This document shows positions 42,916-52,644 of a stretch of DNA of 64,000 nucleotides, piece after piece. The stretch covers positions 868,001 through 932,000 of the forward strand of contig NZ_LR699553.1 in NCBI RefSeq assembly GCF_902459535.1. The letters run 5' to 3'. The translations under genes were made by a program, and so were the position numbers. This DNA comes from Paraburkholderia dioscoreae. GTDB taxonomy: Bacteria; Pseudomonadota; Gammaproteobacteria; Burkholderiales; Burkholderiaceae. Under the pieces are notes generated by a model. The model did no database searches, was not told the origin of the DNA, and worked only from the letters and a program-made list of their open reading frames with translations. How positions within the stretch are numbered: position 1 is the first letter of the stretch; the number at the start of each line of letters is the position of its first letter.

Positions 42916-44004
42916 ATGAGCCTACCTACGAGCCGATCCATGAGCCGACAAGCGAGCCGCCACTCCGGTGCGATACCTGCAGCGCTGCGCGTGATGAGCG
43001 CGAAGCGCGCGGCCGCGATCTGGCTCGCGCTCGGTGTGATCGCGCTGGCGGTGCTGATGGCGTCGCTCGCGCTGGGCAGCGTATCGCTCGCGCCGCTGCG
43101 CGTGCTCGCGGCGCTGCTGCCCTCGCATGGGCCGTCTGCGGGCTCCGCCGATCTGACGGCCGAGATCGTTCGCACGCTGCGTTTGCCGCGCGCGCTGGCC
43201 GGCTTTGCTTGCGGCGCGTTGCTCGCGTTGGCCGGCGCGCTGCTGCAGGTGCTGTTGCGCAATCCGCTCGCCGAACCTTACGTGCTGGGTGTGTCGGGCG
43301 GCGCGGCGAGCTTCGCGCTCGTCGCGATGATCGCCGGTTGCGCCTGGTGGATCGTCGACGCGAGCGCCTTCGCCGGCGCCTTCGTGTCGATCCTGCTGGT
43401 GCTCGGCCTCGCGCGCCGCGAGTTGTGGCGCGGCGAGCCGCAGGACACGTCGCCGCGTTTGCTGCTGACCGGCGCGGTGATCGCCGCGGGCTGGGGCGCG
43501 CTCATCACCTTGCTGCTCAACCTCGCGCCCGACAACCGTCTGCGCGGCATGCTGTTCTGGCTGACGGGCGACCTCAACGGCGGCGCGATGCCGTGGACGG
43601 CGCTCGCCGCGCTCGTTGTCGTGCTGGTCGCGATCATGCCCGCCGCGCCGCGTCTGAACGTGCTGCTGCGTGGCGACGCCGCCGCGCAGGCGTTGGGCGT
43701 CGCGGTGATGCCGTTGCGCTTGCGGGTGTATCTGGTGGCTTCGCTGGCGGCGGCCGCGGCGGTGACGACGGCGGGCACCATCGGCTTCGTCGGGCTGGTT
43801 GTGCCGCATATGCTGCGGCTCGCGTTCGGCAACGATCAGCGCATGCTGCTGCCGGCCGCCGCGCTCGGCGGCGGTGTCGCGGTGATGGGCGCGGACCTGG
43901 TCGCGCGCACCGTGATCGCGCCGGCGCAGTTGCCGGTCGGCGCGATCACGTCGATCATCGGCGTGCCGGTGTTTCTGTGGATGCTATTGCGCAGGCGCCG
44001 ATGA
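42916..44004 (+). CDS. btuC: cobalamin ABC transporter permease (BtuC/FecCD family)
   Basis: An inner-membrane permease of up to 362 residues with eight to ten hydrophobic segments. The FecCD motifs L-R-L-P-R-A-L-A-G and L-L-R-N-P-L-A-E-P-Y-V-L-G-V-S-G-G and the C-terminal G-F-V-G-L-V-V-P-H are seen. Three Met codons near the start (42916, 42940 and 42994) are possible. It lies 27 bases after btuB and its stop overlaps the btuD start. Confidence 0.92.
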   Translation: MSLPTSRSMSRQASRHSGAIPAALRVMSAKRAAAIWLALGVIALAVLMASLALGSVSLAPLRVLAALLPSHGPSAGSADLTAEIVRTLRLPRALAGFACGALLALAGALLQVLLRNPLAEPYVLGVSGGAASFALVAMIAGCAWWIVDASAFAGAFVSILLVLGLARRELWRGEPQDTSPRLLLTGAVIAAGWGALITLLLNLAPDNRLRGMLFWLTGDLNGGAMPWTALAALVVVLVAIMPAAPRLNVLLRGDAAAQALGVAVMPLRLRVYLVASLAAAAAVTTAGTIGFVGLVVPHMLRLAFGNDQRMLLPAAALGGGVAVMGADLVARTVIAPAQLPVGAITSIIGVPVFLWMLLRRRR

Positions 44005-44840
44005 TGCCGACCTTCGATACCGCCCAGGCCGTCCTCAGCGCGCAACGTCTGACCTTGCGTGCCGGCGCGCGCACCTTGCTCGGCGCTTTCACGCATACGT
44101 TCTACGAAGGCGAGATCTGGTGCGTGGCCGGACCGAATGGCGCGGGCAAGACGACATTGCTCTCCACGCTGGCGGGTCTGTTGCAACCGTCGGCGGGCCA
44201 TGTCGAACTCGACGGCGTGCGTGTGGCCGACTGGCCGCCGCTCGCGCTCGCGCAGCGCCGCGCGTTGATGCCGCAAAGCGCGCCGGACGCATTCAGCACG
44301 AGCGTGTTCGATATCGTGATGCTGAATCGCTTTCCGCATCTCAGCGGCTGGGGCTGGGAACGCGCGGCCGATCGCGAAGCGGCGCAGGCGGCGTTGGATT
44401 TGCTGGGCCTCGCCGCATTTGCCGCGCGCGATGTGCTCTCGCTCTCGGGCGGCGAGCGTCAGCGCGTGGCGCTGGCGGCGACGCTATGCCAGGACGCGCC
44501 ATTGCTGCTGCTCGACGAACCGTTATCGCATCTCGATCTGCATCATCAGATCGACTGTCTCGAAGCGCTGGCCGCCTGGACGCGCGAGCCTCGGCGTACA
44601 GTGATGTTTTCGTGCCACGATCTGAACCTGGCGCGCCGCTTCGCCACGCATGCGCTCTTGCTCGACGGCGCAGGCGGCGCCTATGCCGGACCGGTACAAG
44701 ATGTGCTGACGCCCGCGCTCGCGAGCCGGGCCTTCGGTTACCCCTTGATCCTGATTCGCGACGGCGAACACGAGGCGCTGATTCCCGCGCCGCGCGCGCG
44801 TCACGAATCGCTCGCCGGCCAAGACACGCCGGCAGGCTGA
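44001..44840 (+). CDS. btuD: cobalamin ABC transporter ATP-binding protein
   Basis: An ATPase of 279 residues that drives cobalamin import through BtuC. The Walker A G-P-N-G-A-G-K-T-T is near residue 50, the signature is L-S-G-G-E-R-Q-R-V, and Walker B is L-L-L-L-D-E-P-L-S-H-L-D. The start overlaps the btuC stop by four bases. Confidence 0.93.
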   Translation: MMPTFDTAQAVLSAQRLTLRAGARTLLGAFTHTFYEGEIWCVAGPNGAGKTTLLSTLAGLLQPSAGHVELDGVRVADWPPLALAQRRALMPQSAPDAFSTSVFDIVMLNRFPHLSGWGWERAADREAAQAALDLLGLAAFAARDVLSLSGGERQRVALAATLCQDAPLLLLDEPLSHLDLHHQIDCLEALAAWTREPRRTVMFSCHDLNLARRFATHALLLDGAGGAYAGPVQDVLTPALASRAFGYPLILIRDGEHEALIPAPRARHESLAGQDTPAG

Positions 44841-44875
44841 TCGCTTCAATTCAACATTCTCTTTCAGACACGCTT

Positions 44876-45937
44876 ATGACTTCATCGCCACGCTTGCCCG
44901 GATTGCCCGAAGTCGAACCACTCGATCAAACGCTGCGTGATCACTTGCAGCACATCATCGATACCAAGACCAAGCCGCCCGGCAGTCTCGGCCGGCTCGA
45001 AACGCTCGCGCGCCAGATGGGCCTGATTCAGCGCACCACGCATCCCGCCGTGACACGTCCGGCGATGATCGTTTTCGCTGGCGACCACGGCGTGGCCGAG
45101 GAGGGCGTGAGCCCTTATCCGCAAGCCGTGACCGCGCAAATGGTCGCCAACTTTCTCGCGGGCGGCGCGGCGATCAATGCGTTGAGCCGCGTCGCGGGCA
45201 TCGAACTCGAAGTGGTCAACGCGGGCATCGCGACGCCGCTGCCTTCGGCGGAAGGACTCGTCGACATTCCGGTCGCGGCCGGCACGCGCAACTTCGCGCA
45301 TGAAGCGGCCATGAGCCGCGACCAGGCCCTTGCCGCGATGCAGGCGGGCGCGGCGCGCGTGCGGCATCACGCGGCGCTCGGCACCAATGTGATCGGTTTC
45401 GGCGAGATGGGCATTGCGAATACCTCGGCGGCTGCCTGTCTGATGAGCCGCTTGTGCGGCGTGCCGATCGACGAATGCGTCGGCCGCGGCACGGGTCTGG
45501 ATAACGCGGGGCTCGCGAGGAAGCGCGACGTGCTGGCGTCGGCGCTCGCGCATCACCCGGTGTCCACTGATCCGCTCGACGTGCTCGCCACCTTCGGCGG
45601 CTTCGAGATCGCAATGATGGCGGGCGCCTATCTCGCGGCCGCCGAAGCACGCATGACGATACTGGTCGACGGTTTCATCGCGAGCTCGGCCTTGTTGATC
45701 GCCGACGCCTTCGCACCGAGCGTGCGCGAATATTGCGTGTTCGCGCATGCGTCGAACGAAGCGGGGCATCGCCGCATGCTCGATCATTTCGGCGCGCTGC
45801 CATTGCTCTCGCTCGATATGCGGCTCGGTGAAGGCACCGGCGCGGCGCTCGCAGTGCCTTTGCTGCGCGCGGCGGTGGCGTTCGTCAACGAGATGGCGAG
45901 CTTCGAATCGGCCGGCGTCGCGAATCGCGATGCGTGA
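44876..45937 (+). CDS. cobT: nicotinate-nucleotide-dimethylbenzimidazole phosphoribosyltransferase
   Basis: An enzyme of 353 residues that activates the lower-ligand base by making alpha-ribazole phosphate. Motifs: K-T-K-P-P-G-S-L-G near residue 36, F-A-G-D-H-G-V, and G-E-M-G-I-A-N-T-S-A, with the catalytic Glu expected near the C-terminus (M-R-L-G-E-G-T-G-A-A). It is 35 bases after btuD. Confidence 0.95.
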   Translation: MTSSPRLPGLPEVEPLDQTLRDHLQHIIDTKTKPPGSLGRLETLARQMGLIQRTTHPAVTRPAMIVFAGDHGVAEEGVSPYPQAVTAQMVANFLAGGAAINALSRVAGIELEVVNAGIATPLPSAEGLVDIPVAAGTRNFAHEAAMSRDQALAAMQAGAARVRHHAALGTNVIGFGEMGIANTSAAACLMSRLCGVPIDECVGRGTGLDNAGLARKRDVLASALAHHPVSTDPLDVLATFGGFEIAMMAGAYLAAAEARMTILVDGFIASSALLIADAFAPSVREYCVFAHASNEAGHRRMLDHFGALPLLSLDMRLGEGTGAALAVPLLRAAVAFVNEMASFESAGVANRDA

Positions 45938-45970
45938 TCGTTCATACGGAAACACGCTCCCGGCCCGCTC

Positions 45971-46747
45971 ATGAATCCGCTCGCGGAACTGCGCTATTTT
46001 TTCACGGCGCTCGGTTATTTCACGCGCGTGCCCGTGCCGCGCTGGGTCGGCTATGAACCGCATTATCTGAATGCGGCGGCGCGTTATTTTCCGCTGGTCG
46101 GCGTATTGATCGGCGGATTGAGCGCGCTGGTCTATCTGGCCGCGTTGCGCGTGTTTCCGGCGGGCGTGGCGGTGCTGCTCTCGATGGCCGCGTCGCTGCT
46201 CGTGACCGGCGCATTCCATGAAGACGGTCTCGCAGATTGCGTCGATGCGTTCGGTGGCGCCTATACGCGCGAAGATGTATTGCGAATCATGCATGACTCG
46301 CGCATCGGCGCTTTCGGCGCCATCGCGCTCGTGGTGGCGCTCGCATTGAAATGGCAAACGCTCGCCGCCATGCCGCCGATGCGCGCCGCAAGTCTGATGA
46401 TTGCCGCGCACGCGGCGAGCCGAACGTGCGCGATCAGCTATCTGGCTACGCTCGACTACGTGCGCGCCGAAGGCAAGGCCAAACCGGTGGCGCAGCGCCT
46501 GAGCGGCGGCGCGTTCGTCTGCGCCGCGATATCCGGTTTGCCGTGGCTGCTCTGGCCGAACTGGCTCGATGCGCCTGACTGGCGCTTTGCGGGCTCGGCG
46601 CTTGCGGTACTGGTCGTACTTCGCGTGGCAATGGGCCGTTATTTCGTCAGGCGCATCGGCGGTTATACCGGCGACTGCCTCGGCTTCGCACAGCAGATTT
46701 TTGAGTTGAGCATCTACCTGGTGGGGCTCATATGGATATCGTCCTGA
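45971..46747 (+). CDS. cobS: adenosylcobinamide-GDP ribazoletransferase
   Basis: A membrane enzyme of 258 residues with about six hydrophobic segments that joins alpha-ribazole and adenosylcobinamide-GDP. The motif F-H-E-D-G-L-A-D-C-V-D-A-F-G-G is the family's metal/substrate site. It starts 33 bases after cobT and overlaps cobC by 16 bases. Confidence 0.95.
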   Translation: MNPLAELRYFFTALGYFTRVPVPRWVGYEPHYLNAAARYFPLVGVLIGGLSALVYLAALRVFPAGVAVLLSMAASLLVTGAFHEDGLADCVDAFGGAYTREDVLRIMHDSRIGAFGAIALVVALALKWQTLAAMPPMRAASLMIAAHAASRTCAISYLATLDYVRAEGKAKPVAQRLSGGAFVCAAISGLPWLLWPNWLDAPDWRFAGSALAVLVVLRVAMGRYFVRRIGGYTGDCLGFAQQIFELSIYLVGLIWISS

Positions 46748-47322
46748 TTCGTCATCCCGCGGTCGCGCTCGATGCGGGCGTGTGTTACGGCCACAGTGAC
46801 GTGGCGCTTGCCGAAAACGCCGAGGTGTCGTCGGCGGCGCTCGCCTTGAAGCTCGCGACTTTGCAGATGCCCGCGCCACGCGTGCTGATGTCGAGCCCGT
46901 TGAAGCGCTGCTCGGCGCTGGCTGCCGAGATGGCGAACGACTTCGGCTGTGTGATCAGTCACGACGATCGTCTGATGGAAATGAACTTCGGCGATTGGGA
47001 AACGCAACGCTGGGACGCGATCGATCGCGAACTGCTCGACGACTGGGCGGTCAATTTCGAACATGCGCGTGCGCATGGCGGCGAAAGCGTGGCGCAGTTC
47101 GTCGCGCGGGTGCGTGCATGGCTCGATGCGTTCGCACTGACGCGCGAGTTGTCGCCGGCCTATGTGGTCACGCACGCGGGCGTGATGCGGGCCATTGCAT
47201 CGATCGTGCTGGACGTGCCGCTCGAACGCTGTCTGCGCTGGTCGCTCGACATGAGCGGCATCGTATGGTTGCGCAGGAACGATGAAACGCAGCAGTGGTC
47301 GCTGGTGCGGTGGAATGCGTAA
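46732..47322 (+). CDS. cobC: alpha-ribazole phosphatase (histidine phosphatase family)
   Basis: A phosphoglycerate-mutase-like phosphatase of 196 residues. The usual R-H-G motif appears as I-R-H-P-A near the start, and the second His lies in V-T-H-A-G-V-M-R. It probably removes the phosphate from alpha-ribazole phosphate or adenosylcobalamin phosphate. The overlap with cobS indicates coupling. Confidence 0.88.
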   Translation: MDIVLIRHPAVALDAGVCYGHSDVALAENAEVSSAALALKLATLQMPAPRVLMSSPLKRCSALAAEMANDFGCVISHDDRLMEMNFGDWETQRWDAIDRELLDDWAVNFEHARAHGGESVAQFVARVRAWLDAFALTRELSPAYVVTHAGVMRAIASIVLDVPLERCLRWSLDMSGIVWLRRNDETQQWSLVRWNA

Positions 47323-47326
47323 GACG

Positions 47327-47350
47327 GGCAGGGCGCCGATCGCCCTTGCC
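47327..47350. terminator. hairpin between convergent cobC and btuF
   Basis: GGCAGGGCG and CGCCCTTGCC can pair with one bulged base. No U-tract is present, so this is a weak bidirectional terminator candidate in the 28-base convergent gap. Confidence 0.4.
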
Positions 47351-48262
47351 TCATTGCGCGCCTGACTTTCTGCGTGAGCGCGCTATGTCGAGGTCTTCGC
47401 ACATCTGTTTCGCGCCCTGCGCGATGCGCGGCGCCGGCCGGTTGATCAGATCGCCGTCGATCGCAAAGAGGTTGTGGTTCGCCACCGCGGTGAGGCTCGG
47501 CCACGCTCGCCATGCGCCGAGTTGCGGCAAGGTAGTGTCCGGTTCGGTCGCGCCCGGCGCCGCCGTGACGATCGCTTCCGGATTCGCCGCGAGCACCGCT
47601 TCGGTCGAGACGGTCGGCACCAGCGGTGCGAGTTTTGCGAACACGTTGCGGCCGCCGCACAACGCGATCACGTCGCTGACCATATGCTCGCCGTTGAGCG
47701 TCATCAACGGTTGATCCCACACCTGATAGAACACGCTGACGGGCGCCCGGCCCGCATACCGGCTGCGCAGCGCCGCGATGTCCTGGCGGTACGCGGCCGC
47801 TGCCGCATCCGCCGCCGGCGACGTGCCGAGCAATTGTCCGAGCTTCGTCAGCGACGCGGCCACGTCGTCGAGATGATGCGGCTCGCTGAAGAAGAGCGGA
47901 ATGTGCATCTCGCGCAGGCGGTCGAGCTGACGCTGCGCATTGCCATGCCGCCACACCACGATCAGATCGGGCTTCAGCGCAACAAGTCGCTCGAGATCGA
48001 GCGACTTGTTGTCGCCGACGCGTGGCAATTTTTTTGCCTCCGGCGGGTAGTCGCTATAGGACACTGCGCCGATCAGCTTCGCGCCGCCGCCCGCCGCATA
48101 CAGCAATTCGGTGACGTGCGGCGCGAGGCTGATTACACGTTGCGCGGGAGCGGGCAGGGTGACGGTTGCGCCGGTGTCGTCGGTGACGGAGATGGCGGCA
48201 AACGCGTGCGTCGCGTTGATGCAAAGCGCTGCGGCGATGGTGAAGCGGGCGAGTCGATTCAT
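47351..48262 (-). CDS. btuF: cobalamin-binding periplasmic protein
   Basis: A periplasmic binding protein of 303 residues with a signal peptide (ends T-H-A-F-A). It has the BtuF/FhuD fold, with R-V-I-S-L-A-P-H-V-T-E-L-L-Y and S-Y-S-D-Y-P-P-E-A-K typical of B12 binders. It delivers cobalamin to BtuCD, whose genes are on the opposite strand. The start at 48262 gives a standard signal peptide; a longer frame exists. Confidence 0.92.
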   Translation of the reverse strand: MNRLARFTIAAALCINATHAFAAISVTDDTGATVTLPAPAQRVISLAPHVTELLYAAGGGAKLIGAVSYSDYPPEAKKLPRVGDNKSLDLERLVALKPDLIVVWRHGNAQRQLDRLREMHIPLFFSEPHHLDDVAASLTKLGQLLGTSPAADAAAAAYRQDIAALRSRYAGRAPVSVFYQVWDQPLMTLNGEHMVSDVIALCGGRNVFAKLAPLVPTVSTEAVLAANPEAIVTAAPGATEPDTTLPQLGAWRAWPSLTAVANHNLFAIDGDLINRPAPRIAQGAKQMCEDLDIARSRRKSGAQ

Positions 48263-48321
48263 CGGGCGAAGAGGTGGGAGACGTAGGGTGAGCGTGGCAG
48301 GGATGCAAGGTCTTTGCTGCA

Positions 48322-49419
48322 TCAGCCCCTTCGCGTGGGATCGATCTCCCGAACAGCCTCACGCAGGCTCCCGTCAAAGCGTGTCCATTCGGCCTCGCTT
48401 GCAGGCAAGCCGAATCTGACGCTACCTGACGGCGTGAACAGACGCGTCCACACGCCGCGCCGCGCCAAGGCTCGATGCAAAGCGGCGGCGCGTGCGTCGC
48501 AGGTCCACGCGAAGAGCGGTGTGCAGCGCGTGTCGAACCCTTGCGCATGCAACAGGTCGGCCAGCCGCGCGCTTTCGGTGTCGAGCCGGGTGCGCATGTG
48601 CCGTTGCCAGGCCTCGTCGGCGAATCCGGCTCTGACGGCGTGACGGGCCGGGCCGCTGACGGTCCACGCGCCGAGCGTGTCGCGCAAACGTTCGAGCAAC
48701 GCAGGTGCACCGAGTACGAAACCCGCGCGTACGCCGGCGAGACCGAAGAATTTCCCCGGCGAACGCAACACGAGCAGGCCGTCGCGATGCGTGCTCGCCG
48801 CGAGCGATGCCGACGGCATCGCATCGGCGAACGCTTCATCGACCAGCAGCGTGCCGCCGCGCGCGCCCAACTGGGCATGCCAATGCAGCAGCCTGGCGGC
48901 GCTCAGATGCACGGCGGTCGGATTGTTCGGATTCACGACGACTGCATGCGTAAGCGTGTCGGGCAATGTTTCGAAGGAGACATCGAGCACGATCGTTTCA
49001 TGGCCGGCGCGCTCGAATGCGGGCGCGTATTCGCCGTACGTGAGCGGCGCGATGCCGACGCGTGCGCGCGGCAGCAGCGCGGGCAGCGCGCGAATCGCCG
49101 CCTGGCTACCTGCAACGGGCAGCACATGCGCGGCGTCGGGCGCGCCGTAGTAGCGCGCGGCGCAGGCGGCGAAATCGTCGCCGTCGTCGGGCAGGCGGCG
49201 CCAGGCATCGGCGGGAACCGGCGGGACCGGATAGCCGTGCGGATTGATACCCGTCGAAAGATCGAGCCATTGCGCGTGCGGAATGCCGTAGCGTCTGGCC
49301 GCTTCTTGCAGATTGCCGCCGTGCGCGATCGTACCGGTTGCAGCGGGCATTCCGTTTGCCTCGTTCGCTTTGCTCGTTTCGCCCGTTGTGTTCAAGCGGC
49401 CTGTCATTCGATCAAACAT
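48322..49419 (-). CDS. cobD: threonine-phosphate decarboxylase
   Basis: A PLP enzyme of 365 residues of aminotransferase fold that makes 1-amino-2-propanol phosphate for the nucleotide loop. Motifs: H-G-G-N-L, D-L-S-T-G-I-N-P, V-N-P-N-N-P-T, D-E-A-F, and the PLP Lys in R-S-P-G-K-F-F-G-L-A-G-V-R. It overlaps cbiB by eight bases. Naming varies (also called CobC in the aerobic pathway nomenclature). Confidence 0.92.
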   Translation of the reverse strand: MFDRMTGRLNTTGETSKANEANGMPAATGTIAHGGNLQEAARRYGIPHAQWLDLSTGINPHGYPVPPVPADAWRRLPDDGDDFAACAARYYGAPDAAHVLPVAGSQAAIRALPALLPRARVGIAPLTYGEYAPAFERAGHETIVLDVSFETLPDTLTHAVVVNPNNPTAVHLSAARLLHWHAQLGARGGTLLVDEAFADAMPSASLAASTHRDGLLVLRSPGKFFGLAGVRAGFVLGAPALLERLRDTLGAWTVSGPARHAVRAGFADEAWQRHMRTRLDTESARLADLLHAQGFDTRCTPLFAWTCDARAAALHRALARRGVWTRLFTPSGSVRFGLPASEAEWTRFDGSLREAVREIDPTRRG

Positions 49420-50347
49420 GAAAGGGCACGCTCAGCAACGCCAGCACGATCAGCGCGGCGAGCCATAGAACGACCGTGCGCTCGACCAGCATCAACGCGG
49501 CGTTGACGTCGGCGGCCTTGGCCTCGCGTCCGAAGCCGAGCATCGGGCGATGTTCGAGTGCGCCGTGATAAACCGCCGGGCCGCCGATCAGCACGTTCAG
49601 ACTGCCTGCGCCGGCTGCCATCACCGGTCCGGCGTTCGGGCTGTCCCAGCGCGGCGCCTGTTCGCGCCAGCAGCGCCACGCGGTGCGCGTGTCGCCGAGG
49701 AGCGCATAGCTGGCGGCTGTCAGACGGGCGGGAATCCAGTTGAGCACGTCGTCGATCCGCGCGGCGGCCCAGCCGTAGCGCAAATAGCGCGGCGTGCGAT
49801 AACCCCACATCGCGTCGAGCGTGTTGGCGAGACGAAACCCCAGCGCACCCGGACCGCCCGCGATGGCAAACCAGAACAGCGCGCCGAAGATCGCATCGTT
49901 GCCGTTTTCGAGCGCCGATTCGACGGCGGCGCGCGACAGCGCACCTTCGTCCGCATGCGCGGTTTCGCGCGAGACGATGCGCGCGGTCAGCAAGCGCGCT
50001 TGCGGGAGATCGCGCTGCGCCAATGCCTGCGCGATCGGCGCAATGTGATCGTGCAGACTGCGCGCGCCGAGCGCGAACCACAGCAGCGCGACATGCACCG
50101 CGCAGGCCGCGAAAAACGGCAGCACGGCAACCAGGCACCAGGCGATCAGCACGGGCGGCATCACGGCCAGCGACCACGCGAGCAGCCCTTTGAGCCGCAA
50201 GCGGCGGCCGGTGTTGTAGCGCGTTTCGAGACGCATCGCCCATTTGCCGAACCCTACCAGCGGATGAGCCGTGCGCGGCTCGCCAAACCAACGGTCGAGG
50301 GCGACGCCCACGGTGGTCAGCGTCACGAGAAGCGGGAGCGACAGCAT
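49412..50347 (-). CDS. cbiB: adenosylcobinamide-phosphate synthase
   Basis: A membrane protein of 311 residues with several hydrophobic segments that attaches aminopropanol (phosphate) to adenosylcobyric acid. Motifs include R-W-F-G-E-P-R-T-A-H-P-L-V-G-F-G and the G-N-D-A-I-F-G-A-L-F loop. The start at 50347 overlaps the cobU stop by one base; longer in-frame ORFs are shadows of cobU. It is also called CobD in the aerobic pathway nomenclature. Confidence 0.92.
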   Translation of the reverse strand: MLSLPLLVTLTTVGVALDRWFGEPRTAHPLVGFGKWAMRLETRYNTGRRLRLKGLLAWSLAVMPPVLIAWCLVAVLPFFAACAVHVALLWFALGARSLHDHIAPIAQALAQRDLPQARLLTARIVSRETAHADEGALSRAAVESALENGNDAIFGALFWFAIAGGPGALGFRLANTLDAMWGYRTPRYLRYGWAAARIDDVLNWIPARLTAASYALLGDTRTAWRCWREQAPRWDSPNAGPVMAAGAGSLNVLIGGPAVYHGALEHRPMLGFGREAKAADVNAALMLVERTVVLWLAALIVLALLSVPFHV

Positions 50348-50901
50348 CACGCGTGGCTCGCGGTTTTCAGCGCGAGCGGCAATCCGGCGACCATCATCGT
50401 GGCCTGGGTGCTCAACGCGGCGATGCGCTGGTTGAGCCGCCCGAGTTCGTCGACGTAAAGACGCGTGGCCGCGCCGAGCGGCACCACACCCAGACCGATC
50501 TCGTTGCTGACCACGATGACCTTGCCTTGGGCGTTGACGAGCGCCGCTTCGAGCGCGGCGACGTGCGCGTGATAGCGATCGATCGGCAGCGCGTCGCCTT
50601 CGGGCGGACAGAGCAGATTGGCGAGCCACAGCGTCAGGCAATCGACCAGGATGCAGTGGCCGGGCGCGTCGCTTTGCGTCACCGCGCCGGCGAGATCGAC
50701 GCCTGCTTCGAACAGTTGCCAATGCGCCGGACGCCGCTCGCGATGGTGGGCGATGCGCGCGCTGAATTCGGCGTCGTCAGCGACGCGCGCGGTGGCGATG
50801 TAGGTGACGGGCAGGGCGCTGCCTGTGGCAAGCTGTTCGGCGTGCACGCTCTTGCCCGAACGGGCGCCGCCGAGAACGAAGGTGAGGTCGCGGGGAGTCA
50901 T
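50347..50901 (-). CDS. cobU: adenosylcobinamide kinase/guanylyltransferase
   Basis: A bifunctional enzyme of 184 residues that phosphorylates and guanylylates adenosylcobinamide. The P-loop G-G-A-R-S-G-K-S is near residue 11, and D-C-L-T-L-W-L-A-N-L and V-V-S-N-E-I-G-L-G-V-V-P follow. The start at 50901 fits the family. It is first in the minus-strand set cobU-cbiB-cobD-btuF and divergent from cobQ. Confidence 0.94.
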   Translation of the reverse strand: MTPRDLTFVLGGARSGKSVHAEQLATGSALPVTYIATARVADDAEFSARIAHHRERRPAHWQLFEAGVDLAGAVTQSDAPGHCILVDCLTLWLANLLCPPEGDALPIDRYHAHVAALEAALVNAQGKVIVVSNEIGLGVVPLGAATRLYVDELGRLNQRIAALSTQATMMVAGLPLALKTASHA

Positions 50902-51129
50902 CGCGTGATTGTACCGGCGTGCAGTGCGGGCCGGCGCGATGGGATAATGCCGCGTTCCATGCATGGCGCCTCAGCGCACCACACGGGGCCGGCGCTGCGC
51001 GGCTTGTTACCGGCACGCGTTGATGTCCGTATGAAAACGCACGGCCCGGTGCCCCGCGTGAGCGCTGCGTTGCCGCCAGCTTCATTGTCTGTTTTGTCTG
51101 TTCACCGCCAGGCCCTGGCCCAAGACTCC

Positions 51130-52644
51130 GTGACCACCACTTCGACCTCGCATAACGCCGTACCCGTGCCGCGCGGCACGCTGATGATCCAGGGCACCAC
51201 GTCCGACGCGGGCAAGAGCACACTGGTCGCCGGATTGTGCCGGCTCGCGCGCCGCGCCGGCGCGCGGGTCGCGCCGTTCAAGCCGCAGAACATGGCGCTC
51301 AACAGCGCGGTAACGGTGGACGGCGGCGAGATCGGCCGCGCGCAGGCTTTGCAGGCGGTGGCCGCGGGCATTGCCGCGCACACCGATCTGAACCCCGTGC
51401 TGCTCAAGCCGACCAGCGACCGCGGCGCGCAGGTGATCATCCACGGCAAGGCGCGCACGAACCTCGACGCGCGTGCGTACCACGACTACAAACCCGTCGC
51501 GTTCGAAGCCGTGCTGCAGTCGTATGCGCGTCTGCAAGCGGCGTACGACACGATTTTTGTCGAAGGCGCGGGCAGCCCCGCCGAAATCAATCTGCGCGAC
51601 CGCGATATCGCCAACATGGGTTTTGCGGAGGCGGTGGATTGCCCGGTAGTGCTGGTGGCCGATATCGACCGAGGCGGCGTGTTCGCCCATCTCACGGGCA
51701 CGCTCGCGTGTTTGTCGGCGAGCGAGCAGGCGCGGGTGCGCGGCTTCATCATCAACCGTTTTCGCGGCGACGTCGGTTTGCTGCAGCCCGGTCTGGACTG
51801 GCTCGAAGCGAAGACCTGCAAGCCGGTACTCGGCGTGATCCCCTATCTGCATGGGCTGACGCTCGACGCCGAAGACATGCTGCCGCCCGAATTGCGCGCG
51901 GCGCATAGCGGTGGCGCGGGGCGCATGCTGCGGGTAGTCGTGCCGGTGCTGCCGCACATCAGCAATCACACGGATTTCGACGCGTTGCGCGCGCATCCGC
52001 AGGTCGATTTTCATTACGTGCGCAGCGGCACACCGCCGCCGCCGGCCGATCTGATCATTCTGCCGGGCTCGAAGAACGTGCCTGGCGACCTGGCGTTTCT
52101 GCGCGCACAAGGCTGGGACGCGGTGCTGCAAAAGCATCTGCGCTATGGCGGCCGGGTGATCGGGATTTGCGGTGGCATGCAGATGCTGGGGCGTGAAGTG
52201 GCCGATCCGCATGGCGTGGAGGGCGCGCCGGGTACGTCCGCGGGACTCGGCTGGCTCGACTATTCGACAGTGCTCACGCGCGACAAGACGCTGAAGAATG
52301 TGACCGGGCGCCTCGCGTTGCCCGGCGCGCCGGAAGTGGCCGGCTACGAGATCCATATGGGCGAGACGCGCGGGCCGGCGTTGGACACGCCCGCGCTGCA
52401 ATTGGGCGACGCGCGGGATGCCCGCCCCGACGGCGCGATCTCCGCCGATGGCCAGATTCTCGCCACCTACGTGCACGGCCTGTTCGACACGCCGGCCGCC
52501 TGTGCGGCTTTGCTCGCGTGGGCGGGTTTGAGCGATGCCGAGGCAATCGACTACCCGGCGTTGCGTGAGGCGTCTCTGGAACGCCTTGCGGATACGCTTG
52601 CCGAGCATCTCGATCTGGCGAAACTTTTTGCTGCGATGGGTTGA
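51130..52644 (+). CDS. cobQ: cobyric acid synthase
   Basis: A glutamine-dependent amidotransferase of about 504 residues that amidates the corrin ring. The N-terminal ATP-binding domain starts I-Q-G-T-T-S-D-A-G-K-S, with K-P-Q-N-M-A-L-N-S. The C-terminal glutaminase-like domain has G-I-C-G-G-M-Q-M-L-G with the nucleophilic Cys. The GTG at 51130 is one option, the ATG at 51184 another; neither has a strong ribosome site. It is divergent from cobU. Confidence 0.93.
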   Translation: MTTTSTSHNAVPVPRGTLMIQGTTSDAGKSTLVAGLCRLARRAGARVAPFKPQNMALNSAVTVDGGEIGRAQALQAVAAGIAAHTDLNPVLLKPTSDRGAQVIIHGKARTNLDARAYHDYKPVAFEAVLQSYARLQAAYDTIFVEGAGSPAEINLRDRDIANMGFAEAVDCPVVLVADIDRGGVFAHLTGTLACLSASEQARVRGFIINRFRGDVGLLQPGLDWLEAKTCKPVLGVIPYLHGLTLDAEDMLPPELRAAHSGGAGRMLRVVVPVLPHISNHTDFDALRAHPQVDFHYVRSGTPPPPADLIILPGSKNVPGDLAFLRAQGWDAVLQKHLRYGGRVIGICGGMQMLGREVADPHGVEGAPGTSAGLGWLDYSTVLTRDKTLKNVTGRLALPGAPEVAGYEIHMGETRGPALDTPALQLGDARDARPDGAISADGQILATYVHGLFDTPAACAALLAWAGLSDAEAIDYPALREASLERLADTLAEHLDLAKLFAAMG

